Source of the DNA: a bacterium
GTDB taxonomy: Bacteria > Myxococcota_A > Bradymonadia > UBA7976 > UBA1532
Assembly (NCBI GenBank): GCA_030426085.1
Contig: JAUHYW010000044.1
Coordinates: 1 to 64,000, forward strand
DNA: 64,000 nucleotides
Direction of reading: 5' to 3'
The notes beneath the pieces were generated by a model that saw nothing but the letters and a program-made list of their open reading frames with translations, made no database searches and was not told the origin of the DNA. Both the position numbers and the translations under genes were made by a program. Shown in pieces: positions 17,601 to 26,092 of the stretch (its first letter is position 1; each line of letters begins with the position of its first letter).

Positions 17601-17881
17601 TCCTGCGGCGCACGCTGTTCGGCATCCCGCCGGCCCGGCTGCCCAAGGCCCGCAAGCGCGACGGGCGGCGCCTCAAGCCGCTGTCAGCCCACAAGGCCAA
17701 GAGGGCGCTCATCGAGGTCGTGCGTGATCTGGCGGTCGACGATCGCGACTTCGCGGCCCACGTCACGCCGCTGCTGACCGTGTTCACCGGCTCCCGAGGC
17801 CTCGCCGAGCGGGCCGCCTGCCTGGTGGCCCTGGCCCGTATCCGGGCCGCGCACCCCGAGCTGACCGAGGAGGCGGCCTGA
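14672..17881 (+). CDS. HEAT/ARM-like helical-repeat protein with internal BRCT domain, retron operon gene 1
   Basis: 1,069 residues, starting at GTG with GGAGGA 5 bases upstream. Most of it is helical repeats (residues about 90-620 and 730-940; e.g. PVHAFVVWLLDNVPRFEQGA, HEKVRAMARDLLAARDP, SPDRQVRAFVVAQLWRLYRD). A BRCT domain sits at about 634-730 (GASFLFTGKLATMTRSVAQK, NVRGVSGKLEYLVIG, SKQVKAEKLNAGG, IRIISETAFLQML). BRCT domains bind phosphopeptides or DNA ends, as in NAD-dependent ligase, RFC1 and PARP1. A basic linker (SIGRRKAKPVDVG, LPKARKRDGRRLKP) precedes the C-terminus. The stop overlaps the next ATG by one base, so the gene belongs to the retron operon. It may be part of the ARM component of a type XIII-like retron. 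Confidence 0.85.
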   Translation: MTSAISLLDVRRAQATCDPGLADLVVALANASDPRPDAPIREGAPTADRWVAEIRSRRFARLPEDERARIRVEGLRRIEAEDAEVPLPDRWRLYTVLDALHADGGPWARRQLLSIIARVPLRYGPWRAIKRLFKVAEAESDLELFGAIAARLDHAFAQRRVRGDVSRKTLGYLVRRAWRVLRRLGESMPAVYPDAAVEVLRFYPDDTPWRSTWVANHIFYHGTGDYSRRRFRLRRRPSTMLKHRAYAELWRRTPRPLFGLLEQAEADQCRRYAVDALKSDFRAALREVEPAWVARLVAVDSEPVHAFVVWLLDNVPRFEQGALRELGLHDAALALLDSPSDAARAWAAQYARTHARDLPLDALVRHVDNEHEKVRAMARDLLAARDPRDEVGLEAWGRLLASDYAHAFAAEALRKHFTARELTPDWFRARLVDESRAVVDFAVENLPRVHKPATLGSGWFVDLLEDDALHESGQAWRAARFALDMLEKLPADALDAEARQRLILNPQASGRARGWIEAGRWKADSLGAGFLKAVADQPTWSGDARIVAIRETGFRWARALEFDSGLARFALGLLSDVRLFGPDELGFEWLLGMVQRTDEAAHDFAVEYMTKAFVPADFAPKDEAEEAATDGGDGEINVDLEGASFLFTGKLATMTRSVAQKKVIAANGTNVRGVSGKLEYLVIGDEGSPLYGGGRKGSKQVKAEKLNAGGASIRIISETAFLQMLAGKQRQVDDDSTEQGCEALWAMLTGPDAPDAPLARFARHYIRRHHVDICPAETDRYVDPGAEIPESFLDFERVQGLLADPRPGLRALGVELARWSMAGWAPPMAEIVALCELPYDDLRAFIVEILTADAGPEAARYRLDPATLTPEAVYRFCESMDATTRALGMRLIAAHPRLAVPEELFRLTESPDRQVRAFVVAQLWRLYRDRGITRHWKPTPPPSTSIGRRKAKPVDVGEGPPPRPDAPPAAADDLRGFLRRTLFGIPPARLPKARKRDGRRLKPLSAHKAKRALIEVVRDLAVDDRDFAAHVTPLLTVFTGSRGLAERAACLVALARIRAAHPELTEEAA

Positions 17882-20800
17882 TGGCGAGCCGAGACAAGGC
17901 GCTGGCGTGGCGCGGAGACGTGCGGGCCCTGATCGGGCTCGACGACGGGCTGCTGGTCTTCACCGCCCACCCCGAGGGGCAGCCGTCGGCCGTCTGGCGG
18001 CTCGATCTGGACAAGGCGACCCTGGCCGCCGAGCGCCCGCTGGGCACCGGCGCCGCCGCGGCGCTGGCCGACGGTGAGGCGCTGTTCGTGGCCGGCGCCG
18101 ACGGGCAGGTGTATCGCGGGCCGCTGACCGGCGGCGCGTTCGAATCCATCGCCACGCTCGATCGGGCGCCCAGCGCGCTGGCCCGCCTCGACGGCGACCG
18201 CCTCGCGGCGCTGTGCGGGGCTACGGTGCAGGTGCTCGACGGCGCTGGCGCGATCCGGGCGACCCTCGAGCTGCCGGCGGACGGCACCGCGCTGGCGACC
18301 TCGGCCGACGGCCGCCGCCTCGTCGCCGGCACCGCCCGGGGCGAGGTCGCGGTGTTCGGGCCGGCGGGCGACGATCCGGGGGCCGAGCTGCTCGCCGGCT
18401 CGGTCGAGAAGCTGCACGACGGGCCGGTCTCGGCGCTGACGTTCGAGCCCGACGGCTCGGTCTTCGTGAGCTGCGGGGCCGATCTCAAGCTGCTGCGAGG
18501 GCACGCCCGGGGCGCCATCGAGCCCGAGGATCGCGCCGGCCGCAGCATGCACGGCGCGCCGGTGATCGGGTTCGTGCACCGGGGCGCGGGCGAGGCCCAC
18601 CGGCTGTACACCGCCGCCGCGGACGGCGCGATCAAGACCTGGCTGCCGGGCAAGAAGCGGGCGAAGAGCTGGAAGGACGGCGTCTCCCGGCCCACGGCGC
18701 TGGCCGCCCTCACCCTGCGCGGGCGGCCGCACCTCGCGGTGGCCGGCGACGACGGCGCGATCCGAGTCTTCCTGCTCGACGCCGACGGGCAGGTGGTCGA
18801 TAAGCCGCTGGCGATCCGCGACGCCTACGCCGCCGCCCGGGAGGCGTTCGCCGACCGCCAGCCGTCGACGCGCCAGAAGGCCATCGACGCGCTCGCCGGC
18901 TACGACGACGGGCCGGCGGTGGCCCTGCTCGTCGACCGGGCCGAGCGCGACCCCGACGCCGGCCTGCGGGTGCGGGCCGTCGAGGCCCTCGGCGCCTCGA
19001 AGAACGCCCAGTCCCGCCAGCCGCTCGAGCGCCTGCTGCGCAACGACCGCGACGCGGTGCGCATGGCGGCGCTGGCCGGGCTGCGGCAGCAGATGGGGCA
19101 GGACGCCCGCCGCCCGCTCGAGCTGGCCCTCGACGCCGGCCGGACCGACGTGGGCGTCGCCGCGGTGGACGCGCTGCAAGGGCTGGCCGGCGACGACGAT
19201 CAGGCCTACGCCCGCCTCGTCGGCGCGCTGGATCACCGGGACGCCGAGGTCCGGGCGGCGGCCTTCGCCGCGCTCGATCGGCACCACCCGAGCGACAGCC
19301 CCACCGCCAGCCTGCTCGGCCTCGCGTCGAACGCGGCCGACATGCGCGTCGCCGGGCTGCTGCGCTTCTTCCACAAGGGCCAGCTCGACGAGCCCCGCGC
19401 GGCGAGCGCCGTGCGCCGGGCGGGCGAGGATCGCGACGCCGACGTGCGGGTGATGGCCTTCCGGGTCGCGCTGCTGAGCCGCCCCACCCTGGCCGCCGCG
19501 CTGCGATCCCTCGATCGCGACCTGCACCGCCAGCTCCACCAGATCGAGAAGCCGGGCGCCGAGAAGACGCCCCGGGCGAAGAAGGTCGGCGCCGACAAGG
19601 TGAGCGAGAGCGACCGCCGCCCGCTGCTCGAGGCGATGGCCGGCCGGGCCCTCTCGACCTGCCTGATGGGCGCCGTGGGACTGGCCCGCCTGGGCGACGG
19701 GCGGGCGTTCGGCGCGCTGCTGCAGCTCAGCCGCGAGTCGGACGAGGCGGTCCGGGTCGAGGCGTGCCGGGCGCTGGCCGAGCTGGGCGATCCCCGGGGT
19801 GTGGGCCGCCTGCGCATGATGCTGCGCGACGGCTCGGGCTCGGTGCGCGACGCCGCATTCGACGCGCTGGCCGGGCTGAGCAAGCCGCTCGACGCCGCCG
19901 CCGCCGGCCTGATGGCGCCGTTCGAGGACGTGCGCCGCCGGGCGCTCCAGCACCTCGTCGCGCGGATCAAGAAGAAGGCCCCCAAGAAAGCCGACGACCG
20001 CCCGGCGACGCTGCTCGAGCAGGCGCTGAACGACCCCGCGCCGGGCGTGCGAGGCGAGGCGTTCAAGGCGACGATCAACCTCCAGCTCTTCGGCGGCGCG
20101 GCCGAGGCGCTGCGCTTCACCCTGCGCAGCCTGTCGGCCAGCGTGCGGCGGGAGGCGCTCAACGAGGTGATGGGCGAGATCGCGAAGCCGTGGGCCGGAG
20201 AGCTGCTGCTCGAGCTGTTCGACGACCCCGACGCCGGCCTGCGCCGGGAGGCGTTCGACTTCGCCCGCAAGCGCAGCAAGGGCCGGGACGTGACCGCGCT
20301 GGCCCGCGCGCTGGGCTGCGCCCACGCCGACCTGCGGCTCGAGGCCACCCGCACGCTGGCCCGTAAGGGCAAGGGCGCCGACGCTCGGGCGCTGCTCGTG
20401 GCGGCGCTCGACGACAGCGAGCGCGCGGTGCGGGTGACCGCGATCGAAGCGCTCGAAGCGGCCGAGGTGCACGACGCGGTGATCGCCGCGCTGCAGAGCC
20501 CGCACCCCGACGTGCGCATCCGGGCCGCCGAGTCCCGGGCCGGCGAGGCCGATCCGGCGGCATTGGATCCACTTCTGGCCCAGATCCGCAGCGAGAAGTC
20601 GAAGATCGATCCCGCCGAGTGGCTGGACCTGACCGCGCGCGCGCTGCGCGGGCTGGCCGAGCTGGCCGATCCGGCGGCGGTCGACGCGCTGATCCCGCTG
20701 CTCGACGCCGAAGACGCCGCCGTCCGGCGCCACGCCGCCGAGGCGCTGGGCTGGTCGGTCCCGGCCATCGATCCCGCCCCGCTGCGGGCGGCCCTGCGCC

Positions 20801-23800
20801 ACGGCGACGGCGCGGTGCGGCTGGCGTCGGCGATGGCCCTGGCCCGCCTCGGCGATCCGGTCGGCGCGGCGATCCTCTTCGCCCCGCCCCCGACGACCCA
20901 CCGCCGCCGCGGCCGCCGCCGGGCCTCGACCCCGTCCGCTCCGGCCCTGAGCACCCTCTTCGGCCTGGAGCACGGCGAGCGGGACGACACCCCCGCCCCC
21001 TCGCCGGCCGAGGCCCTCGAAGCGGCCGTCGCGCTGGGCGCGCGGGATGCCATCCAGGCCTTCCTCGACCACGACGATCGCGCGATCCGCCGGCGGGCGC
21101 TGCGGGTGCTGCTCTTGCAGGAGATGACCGAGCGGGACGCCACGCCCGACCGGCTGCTGGCCGCGCTGTCGTCCCAGCACGGGCGCATCCGGCTGGTCGC
21201 CGCCGACGGGCTGACGTGGTTCGCCGAGCCCGAGGCGTTCCCCGGCTTCGTCGCCGAGCAGATCAGCGCGCGCCGCGACAAGCCGCCCCGGACCCTCGAT
21301 CCGGCGACGGTCGCCGATCTGGGCCGGCTGCTGACCCACGCCCCGCCCCGCCTGCGCAGCCGGGCGCTGGGCCTGCTGGCCGCGCTGGAGCACCAGGAGG
21401 ATCACCACTTCGGCCGGGCCCTGCGCCGCTTCGAAGGCCGCTTCGGCGACGCCCTGGCCGATCTGCGCGCCGCCGAGCACCCCGCCGCCGAGCCGGTCTA
21501 CACCGCCGACCAGCTCGCCGCGCTGGCCTTCGGGGCCTACGTCGGCCTGTCCCGCCTCTCGGGCGGCCAGTCGGTGGCCCGCATCCGTCAGACGGCGGTG
21601 GCCCGGCTCGTGGCGTCCGAGGCCCCCCTCGAACAGCTCGCCGCGGTGATGGTGCCCGCGCTCGGCGACCCCGCCCGCGACGTGCGCCAGCAGGCGTTCA
21701 CCGGCCTGCGCACCCTGGGCCTCGAGCCGACCCGCCTCGCGGCCGAGGCGCTGGCCTCGGGTCGATCCGACGTGGCGGTCATGGGACTCGAGCTGCTGAC
21801 CGAAGAGGCCGGCGCCGAGGGCGACGCGGTGCTGGCCGATGTCGTCGAGAACCACACCGACGGGCTGGCCATCGAGGCCGCCCGGCTGCTCGGCGAGCGC
21901 ACCACCCCCACCGCCGCCTGGATCCGGGCGCTCGACGGCCGGGATCCCGAGGTGCGCGGCGTGGCGACCATCCGGCTGGCCGACCTGGCCGACGCCGACC
22001 CCGCCGCGATCGACGGGCTGAAGGGCGCGCTCGACTCGCGCTACGCCGAGGTCCGCTTCGACGCCGCGCTGCGGCTGGCCCACAAGGGCGACGCCGCCGC
22101 GTTCGATCCGCTGGTGAAGGCGCTGCGCACCGACCGCCAGTGGCAGGCCATCCCCGGCCTGCTGCGGCTGGGCGACCCGCGGACCGCCGCCGCGCTGCTC
22201 GACCGCCTCGAAGACGACCCGGCGGGCACCGCCGACGCCGGCCAGCTCCTGGGGGCCGTGGGCGAGCGGCGCGATCCGGGCGCGCTCGACCGGCTGCTGG
22301 GCCTGTTGACGGACAAGAGCCACCGGAGCGCGGCCTTCGACGCGGCCCGGCAAGTGGTGGGCTACGACCAGTACGTGGGGGTCGACCTCGACGACGCCGC
22401 CGCGCTGGCCGCCGATGACCGCCGGTGGCTCGAGGGGCAGCACCCCCGGCACCACGAAGGCGCCGCCCGGCTGCTCGAAGCGGTCTTCGGCCTGGGCGAC
22501 GCCCGGCTGGCCCGGCGGGTGCTCGACGACAACGCCCGCTGGGCGCCGGCAGGCGCGCTCGACGACGCGCTGGCCCCGTTCGCCGGCCACGGCGACGATC
22601 GGACCCGCCACGGGGCGGCGCAGCTCATCGGCTGGCGGGCCCGCCACCGGGACGCCCCGCCCGATCCGCTGCGGGCAGCGCTCCAGCACGCCGATCCGAT
22701 CACCCGCTTCCTCGCCGCCGAGGGGCTGGCGCTCGCCGGCCACGCCGACGGGATCGAGGTGCTGCTGACCGCGGTCGAGCTGGATCCCGACTTCGAGCAC
22801 CGCCGCCGGGCCGTCGAGGCCCTCGGCGCGCTGGGCGACGCCCGGGCGCTGGACACCCTGCTGCGGCTGGTCACCGACGAAGCGCACCACCTGCGGGACA
22901 AGGCCGCCGAAGCCCTCGGCCGCCTGCCGGACGGGGCCCACGCCGAGCGCATCTTCGAGCTGCTGGCGTCCCTGGCGAAGAGCGACGACCGCGAGCTGGC
23001 GGCCCACGCGCTCATCGGCCTGCGCTGGTTCGACACGCTCGACGGCTGGCGCATCGTGCGCGCCCGGCTGGAGGACGACGACTGGTGGATCCGGCAGGTC
23101 GTCGCCGAGCAGCTCGGCCATCACGACGACGACGACACCCGGCGGGCCCTGGCGAAGCGGCTGCGGGAGGACGACGACAGCGACGTCGGCGGCGCCGCGC
23201 TGGCCAGCCTGCGCCGGCTGTACGGGCCCGACGCGCTCGAGCCGGACTACGCGCTGGCCGAGGGGCACTACGCGTGGCTCGACGACCGCCTCGTCGAGCG
23301 CCTCGCGGGGGGTGACCCGGCGAGGCTGATGGCGCTGCTGCCCCGCATCCGCGAGGACAACGCCGACGCGATCCGCACGCCGCTGGTCGCCGCGCTGCTC
23401 GGTCGGGATCCGATCCCGGTCGAGGCCGCCGCGAGCGGGCTGGAGGCCGCCGAGCCGACGGTCCGGGCGGTGGCCGCCCGCCTCCTCGGGCGCGCGGGCG
23501 ATACGAGCCACGGCGCCGCGGTCACCCGGGCCACCCGCGAGGCGCTGACGCAGTGGCAGGCCCGCTTCGACGCGCTGGAGCCCGACGCCCGCCGGTGGGA
23601 CGACCGGCTGGGCGCGTTGACCGAGGCCAGCCGCTGGCTCCTGTGGGCCGCGGGCCGGCTGGGGGTCGGCGCCGGAGAGGCCATCGACGCTGCGGCGCTG
23701 CCATCGCGCCCGCTGCGGCTGGCGGCCATCGACGCCCTCGGCGCGGGGCACGGCGGCGACCCGGGGCTCGACGCCCTGGCGGCCGCCGCGCAGAGCGATG

Positions 23801-24231
23801 ATCCCCACGTCCGTCAGGCCGCCGCCGGCGCGCTGGCGAAGCTCGACGCCGACCGGGCCGCGGCCCTGGCCGAGCAGGCCGGCGACGACCGACGCAGCCT
23901 CGTCGCGCTCGCCGCCGACAACCCGGGGGCCGACGACGCGCTGCGCGCGGCCGCCCGGCGGGTCCACGCTCAGGGCATCGCGCTGCCGATGCTCATCGCC
24001 CGGGGCGACGTGGAGACGCTGAGCGCAGCCGCCGCCGACGGCGCGCTGCCCGAGGCGACCCGGCTGGGCGCGCTCGAGGCGCTGGCCCGCATCGCGACGC
24101 CGCCGGCCGAAGAGGCCATCGTCGCGGTGGCGAAGGACGAGCAGGAAGACGACGCCCTGCGCCGCGCCGCGTGGCGGGCGAGGCGGCGCGCGATCCGGGC
24201 CCGGGCCCGACGTGAAGGGGGTGCCCGATGA
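17881..24231 (+). CDS. Giant beta-propeller plus HEAT-repeat protein, retron operon gene 2
   Basis: 2,116 residues, cytoplasmic. Residues about 1-310 look like a WD40-type propeller (LIGLDDGLLVFTAHPEGQPS, LATSADGRRLVAGTARGEVA, VSALTFEPDGSVFVSCGADL, HRLYTAAADGAIKTWLPGKK, HLAVAGDDGAIRVFLLDADG). The remaining about 1,800 residues are HEAT repeats throughout (DAGLRVRAVEALGASKN, DEAVRVEACRALAELGDPRG, DAAVRRHAAEALGWSVP). A basic stretch near residue 1005 (THRRRGRRRAST) interrupts them. HEAT solenoids are usually protein or nucleic-acid scaffolds. One-base overlap with the preceding gene and ATGA overlap with the next make it part of one transcript. It is the probable main ARM-type effector or sensor of the retron. 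Confidence 0.87.
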   Translation: MASRDKALAWRGDVRALIGLDDGLLVFTAHPEGQPSAVWRLDLDKATLAAERPLGTGAAAALADGEALFVAGADGQVYRGPLTGGAFESIATLDRAPSALARLDGDRLAALCGATVQVLDGAGAIRATLELPADGTALATSADGRRLVAGTARGEVAVFGPAGDDPGAELLAGSVEKLHDGPVSALTFEPDGSVFVSCGADLKLLRGHARGAIEPEDRAGRSMHGAPVIGFVHRGAGEAHRLYTAAADGAIKTWLPGKKRAKSWKDGVSRPTALAALTLRGRPHLAVAGDDGAIRVFLLDADGQVVDKPLAIRDAYAAAREAFADRQPSTRQKAIDALAGYDDGPAVALLVDRAERDPDAGLRVRAVEALGASKNAQSRQPLERLLRNDRDAVRMAALAGLRQQMGQDARRPLELALDAGRTDVGVAAVDALQGLAGDDDQAYARLVGALDHRDAEVRAAAFAALDRHHPSDSPTASLLGLASNAADMRVAGLLRFFHKGQLDEPRAASAVRRAGEDRDADVRVMAFRVALLSRPTLAAALRSLDRDLHRQLHQIEKPGAEKTPRAKKVGADKVSESDRRPLLEAMAGRALSTCLMGAVGLARLGDGRAFGALLQLSRESDEAVRVEACRALAELGDPRGVGRLRMMLRDGSGSVRDAAFDALAGLSKPLDAAAAGLMAPFEDVRRRALQHLVARIKKKAPKKADDRPATLLEQALNDPAPGVRGEAFKATINLQLFGGAAEALRFTLRSLSASVRREALNEVMGEIAKPWAGELLLELFDDPDAGLRREAFDFARKRSKGRDVTALARALGCAHADLRLEATRTLARKGKGADARALLVAALDDSERAVRVTAIEALEAAEVHDAVIAALQSPHPDVRIRAAESRAGEADPAALDPLLAQIRSEKSKIDPAEWLDLTARALRGLAELADPAAVDALIPLLDAEDAAVRRHAAEALGWSVPAIDPAPLRAALRHGDGAVRLASAMALARLGDPVGAAILFAPPPTTHRRRGRRRASTPSAPALSTLFGLEHGERDDTPAPSPAEALEAAVALGARDAIQAFLDHDDRAIRRRALRVLLLQEMTERDATPDRLLAALSSQHGRIRLVAADGLTWFAEPEAFPGFVAEQISARRDKPPRTLDPATVADLGRLLTHAPPRLRSRALGLLAALEHQEDHHFGRALRRFEGRFGDALADLRAAEHPAAEPVYTADQLAALAFGAYVGLSRLSGGQSVARIRQTAVARLVASEAPLEQLAAVMVPALGDPARDVRQQAFTGLRTLGLEPTRLAAEALASGRSDVAVMGLELLTEEAGAEGDAVLADVVENHTDGLAIEAARLLGERTTPTAAWIRALDGRDPEVRGVATIRLADLADADPAAIDGLKGALDSRYAEVRFDAALRLAHKGDAAAFDPLVKALRTDRQWQAIPGLLRLGDPRTAAALLDRLEDDPAGTADAGQLLGAVGERRDPGALDRLLGLLTDKSHRSAAFDAARQVVGYDQYVGVDLDDAAALAADDRRWLEGQHPRHHEGAARLLEAVFGLGDARLARRVLDDNARWAPAGALDDALAPFAGHGDDRTRHGAAQLIGWRARHRDAPPDPLRAALQHADPITRFLAAEGLALAGHADGIEVLLTAVELDPDFEHRRRAVEALGALGDARALDTLLRLVTDEAHHLRDKAAEALGRLPDGAHAERIFELLASLAKSDDRELAAHALIGLRWFDTLDGWRIVRARLEDDDWWIRQVVAEQLGHHDDDDTRRALAKRLREDDDSDVGGAALASLRRLYGPDALEPDYALAEGHYAWLDDRLVERLAGGDPARLMALLPRIREDNADAIRTPLVAALLGRDPIPVEAAASGLEAAEPTVRAVAARLLGRAGDTSHGAAVTRATREALTQWQARFDALEPDARRWDDRLGALTEASRWLLWAAGRLGVGAGEAIDAAALPSRPLRLAAIDALGAGHGGDPGLDALAAAAQSDDPHVRQAAAGALAKLDADRAAALAEQAGDDRRSLVALAADNPGADDALRAAARRVHAQGIALPMLIARGDVETLSAAAADGALPEATRLGALEALARIATPPAEEAIVAVAKDEQEDDALRRAAWRARRRAIRARARREGGAR

Positions 24232-26087
24232 GCGGCGAGACGCCGACCGGCCCGACCGAAGAGACGCCCGAGGCGCGCAGCCGCTTCGCCTTCCGCTACG
24301 GCGAGACCAGCCGGGTGGCCGACGAGGGGCAGAGCGCGCGCCTCGCGCTGTTCGCCGATCTGAGCCGCGATCCGGTGCGGCTCGAGGGCACCCTGCGCGA
24401 TCCCATCGCCGCCCGCGAGGCGCTGTCGGCGCTGCGGGCGGTGGTCGCCAGCGACCTGCGCTACACCCCGAAGGATCGCACCCAGTACCTCGCCTGGAAG
24501 CGCTTGCAGCAGCAGAGCGCCAACGTCGCCGCGTGGCAGGCCCAGCAGGCGTACTTCGAATGGCTCTCGCGCAACGACCCGCTGGCGTGGTTCGTGCTCG
24601 ACCCGGTGGTGACGGTGCACCCCGATGCCTTGCTGTTCGAGGTGTTCAGCAAGGACGAAGGGGCCTACGCCGCGCTGAAGATGGACCTCGAGGCGCTCGA
24701 CCGCCCGGCCGACGCCGAGATGGCATATGGCACGACTCACATCGACTTCAGCGATGCTTTGTTCGATGGCATCCAGCGCATGCGCAGCTATCGCACGACG
24801 CGCCTGTCGATCGGGCACGCCGCCGTCGAGCTGAAGACCGACGATCAGCCGGTCATCGAGAAGCAGATCCAGGTGCCCGACGCCTGGCTGCGGGGCTTCC
24901 TCCAGGTGCAGTCGGCGGGCACGCTCACCCGGGCCTCGGCGGCCTTCGCGCCCATCGATCTGTACAACGCGCTGCGCCACCTGCGGCTGAACGCCGACCA
25001 GAAGCGCAAGGGCCGCGCCCTGCGCCTCGAGCTGGTGCCCGGCGAGCCGCCGCGCATCCTCCTCGAGCCGTGGGAGACCCTGGTCGAAGGCACCGCCGAT
25101 CCCTACACCGGCGACAAGGCCGAGGTCATCCGCATCTGGGGCCGTCGGCGGCTGATGCTGCTCCAGCGGTTCCTGCCGTTCGCCGAGTCGGTCGAGGTGC
25201 ACACCGTCGGCAGCGGCCTGCCGAGCTTCTGGGTCCTGCGGGGCGCCTCGATGACGCTGACCCTGGGGCTGACCGGCTTCACCGCGGCCAACTGGTCCCA
25301 GGCGCTGCTGTTCGACATCCTGCTGCCCCGCCCCGACGGGGACGACCCGGCGATGCGGGCCGCGCTCGATCACCTGCGCGGCTGCTGGCACGACACCGCA
25401 GAGGGCATCGCCGACGCCATCGGGCGGCCGGTCGCCGAGGCCCGCCGGGCGCTGCAAGCCGCCTGTCAGCAAGGGCTGGCGATGTACGATCTGGCGGGAG
25501 GTCGCTTCCGGCTGCGCCCGCTGGTGGGCGAGCTGCCCGACGCCGACGCGCTCAGCCACCGCAGCCCCGCCGAGCGGGCGGCGCACGATCTGGTCGAGGC
25601 CGGCGCGGTGCGCATCGAGTCGCGCAACGTCATCCCGACGGTGGGCACCGAGCTGGTGGGGCAGGTCGAGATCAAGGCCGACAAGCGCGAGTTCCGCCCG
25701 ACGATGCTCATCGACGGCGAGGGCCGGGTGCGCAAGGCCGACTGCACCTGCGCCCCCATCCGCAAGCACGGCCTGCGCCGCGGCCCGTGCGCCCACCTCA
25801 TCGGCCTGCGCTTGCAGCTCGCCGCCGAGCGCCGGGCGCAGGCGGCGAAAGGCCGGGCGGCGATCGAGATCGCGACGAAGACCTTCGCCCGCCGCCGGGG
25901 CGGCCACGAGACCGTCTATCAGGTCTCGCTCGACCGCAAGCGGCTGAAGGTGCGCTGGGGCGAGCGCCACGGTGAGGCCCGGGTGCAGACCTTGTTGTTC
26001 GATACCCCCGAGGACGCGCGGGCGGCGTTCTTCGAGCGCGTCGACGCGCTCACCGCCGGGGGCTTCCTGGACGCGACGGCGGAGTGA
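24228..26087 (+). CDS. Winged-helix/SWIM zinc-finger/WGR protein, retron operon gene 3
   Basis: 619 residues, start in a 4-base ATGA overlap. The N-terminal 370 residues are of unknown fold. A winged-helix-like segment lies at about 380-430 (TAEGIADAIGRPVAEARRAL then QGLAMYDLAGGRFRLRPL). A SWIM zinc finger follows with ligands Cys506, Cys508, Cys521 and His523 (CxC-x12-CxH). The C-terminus (about 560-619) resembles a WGR domain (VYQVSLDRKRLKVRWGERHG, FDTPEDARAAFFERVDALTA, GGFLDA), with WGE in place of WGR. SWIM fingers bind DNA or proteins; WGR in PARP1 contacts DNA breaks. This matches the WHSWIM component I recall for retron type XIII. The WGR assignment is by eye and less certain than SWIM. 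Confidence 0.85.
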   Translation: MSGETPTGPTEETPEARSRFAFRYGETSRVADEGQSARLALFADLSRDPVRLEGTLRDPIAAREALSALRAVVASDLRYTPKDRTQYLAWKRLQQQSANVAAWQAQQAYFEWLSRNDPLAWFVLDPVVTVHPDALLFEVFSKDEGAYAALKMDLEALDRPADAEMAYGTTHIDFSDALFDGIQRMRSYRTTRLSIGHAAVELKTDDQPVIEKQIQVPDAWLRGFLQVQSAGTLTRASAAFAPIDLYNALRHLRLNADQKRKGRALRLELVPGEPPRILLEPWETLVEGTADPYTGDKAEVIRIWGRRRLMLLQRFLPFAESVEVHTVGSGLPSFWVLRGASMTLTLGLTGFTAANWSQALLFDILLPRPDGDDPAMRAALDHLRGCWHDTAEGIADAIGRPVAEARRALQAACQQGLAMYDLAGGRFRLRPLVGELPDADALSHRSPAERAAHDLVEAGAVRIESRNVIPTVGTELVGQVEIKADKREFRPTMLIDGEGRVRKADCTCAPIRKHGLRRGPCAHLIGLRLQLAAERRAQAAKGRAAIEIATKTFARRRGGHETVYQVSLDRKRLKVRWGERHGEARVQTLLFDTPEDARAAFFERVDALTAGGFLDATAE

Positions 26088-26092
26088 CGACG

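Noticed and set aside
17290-23967. Very long open frame on the minus strand opposite the HEAT-repeat gene
   Set aside because: Its protein is Gly/Arg/Gln-rich without domain or start signals, as expected from the complement of GC-rich code; the plus-strand frames have clear domains and overlaps.
14672-26087. MoxR-vWA-beta-propeller ternary system
   Set aside because: No MoxR ATPase or von Willebrand domain is present; the propeller is fused to HEAT repeats and the operon ends in a retron RT.
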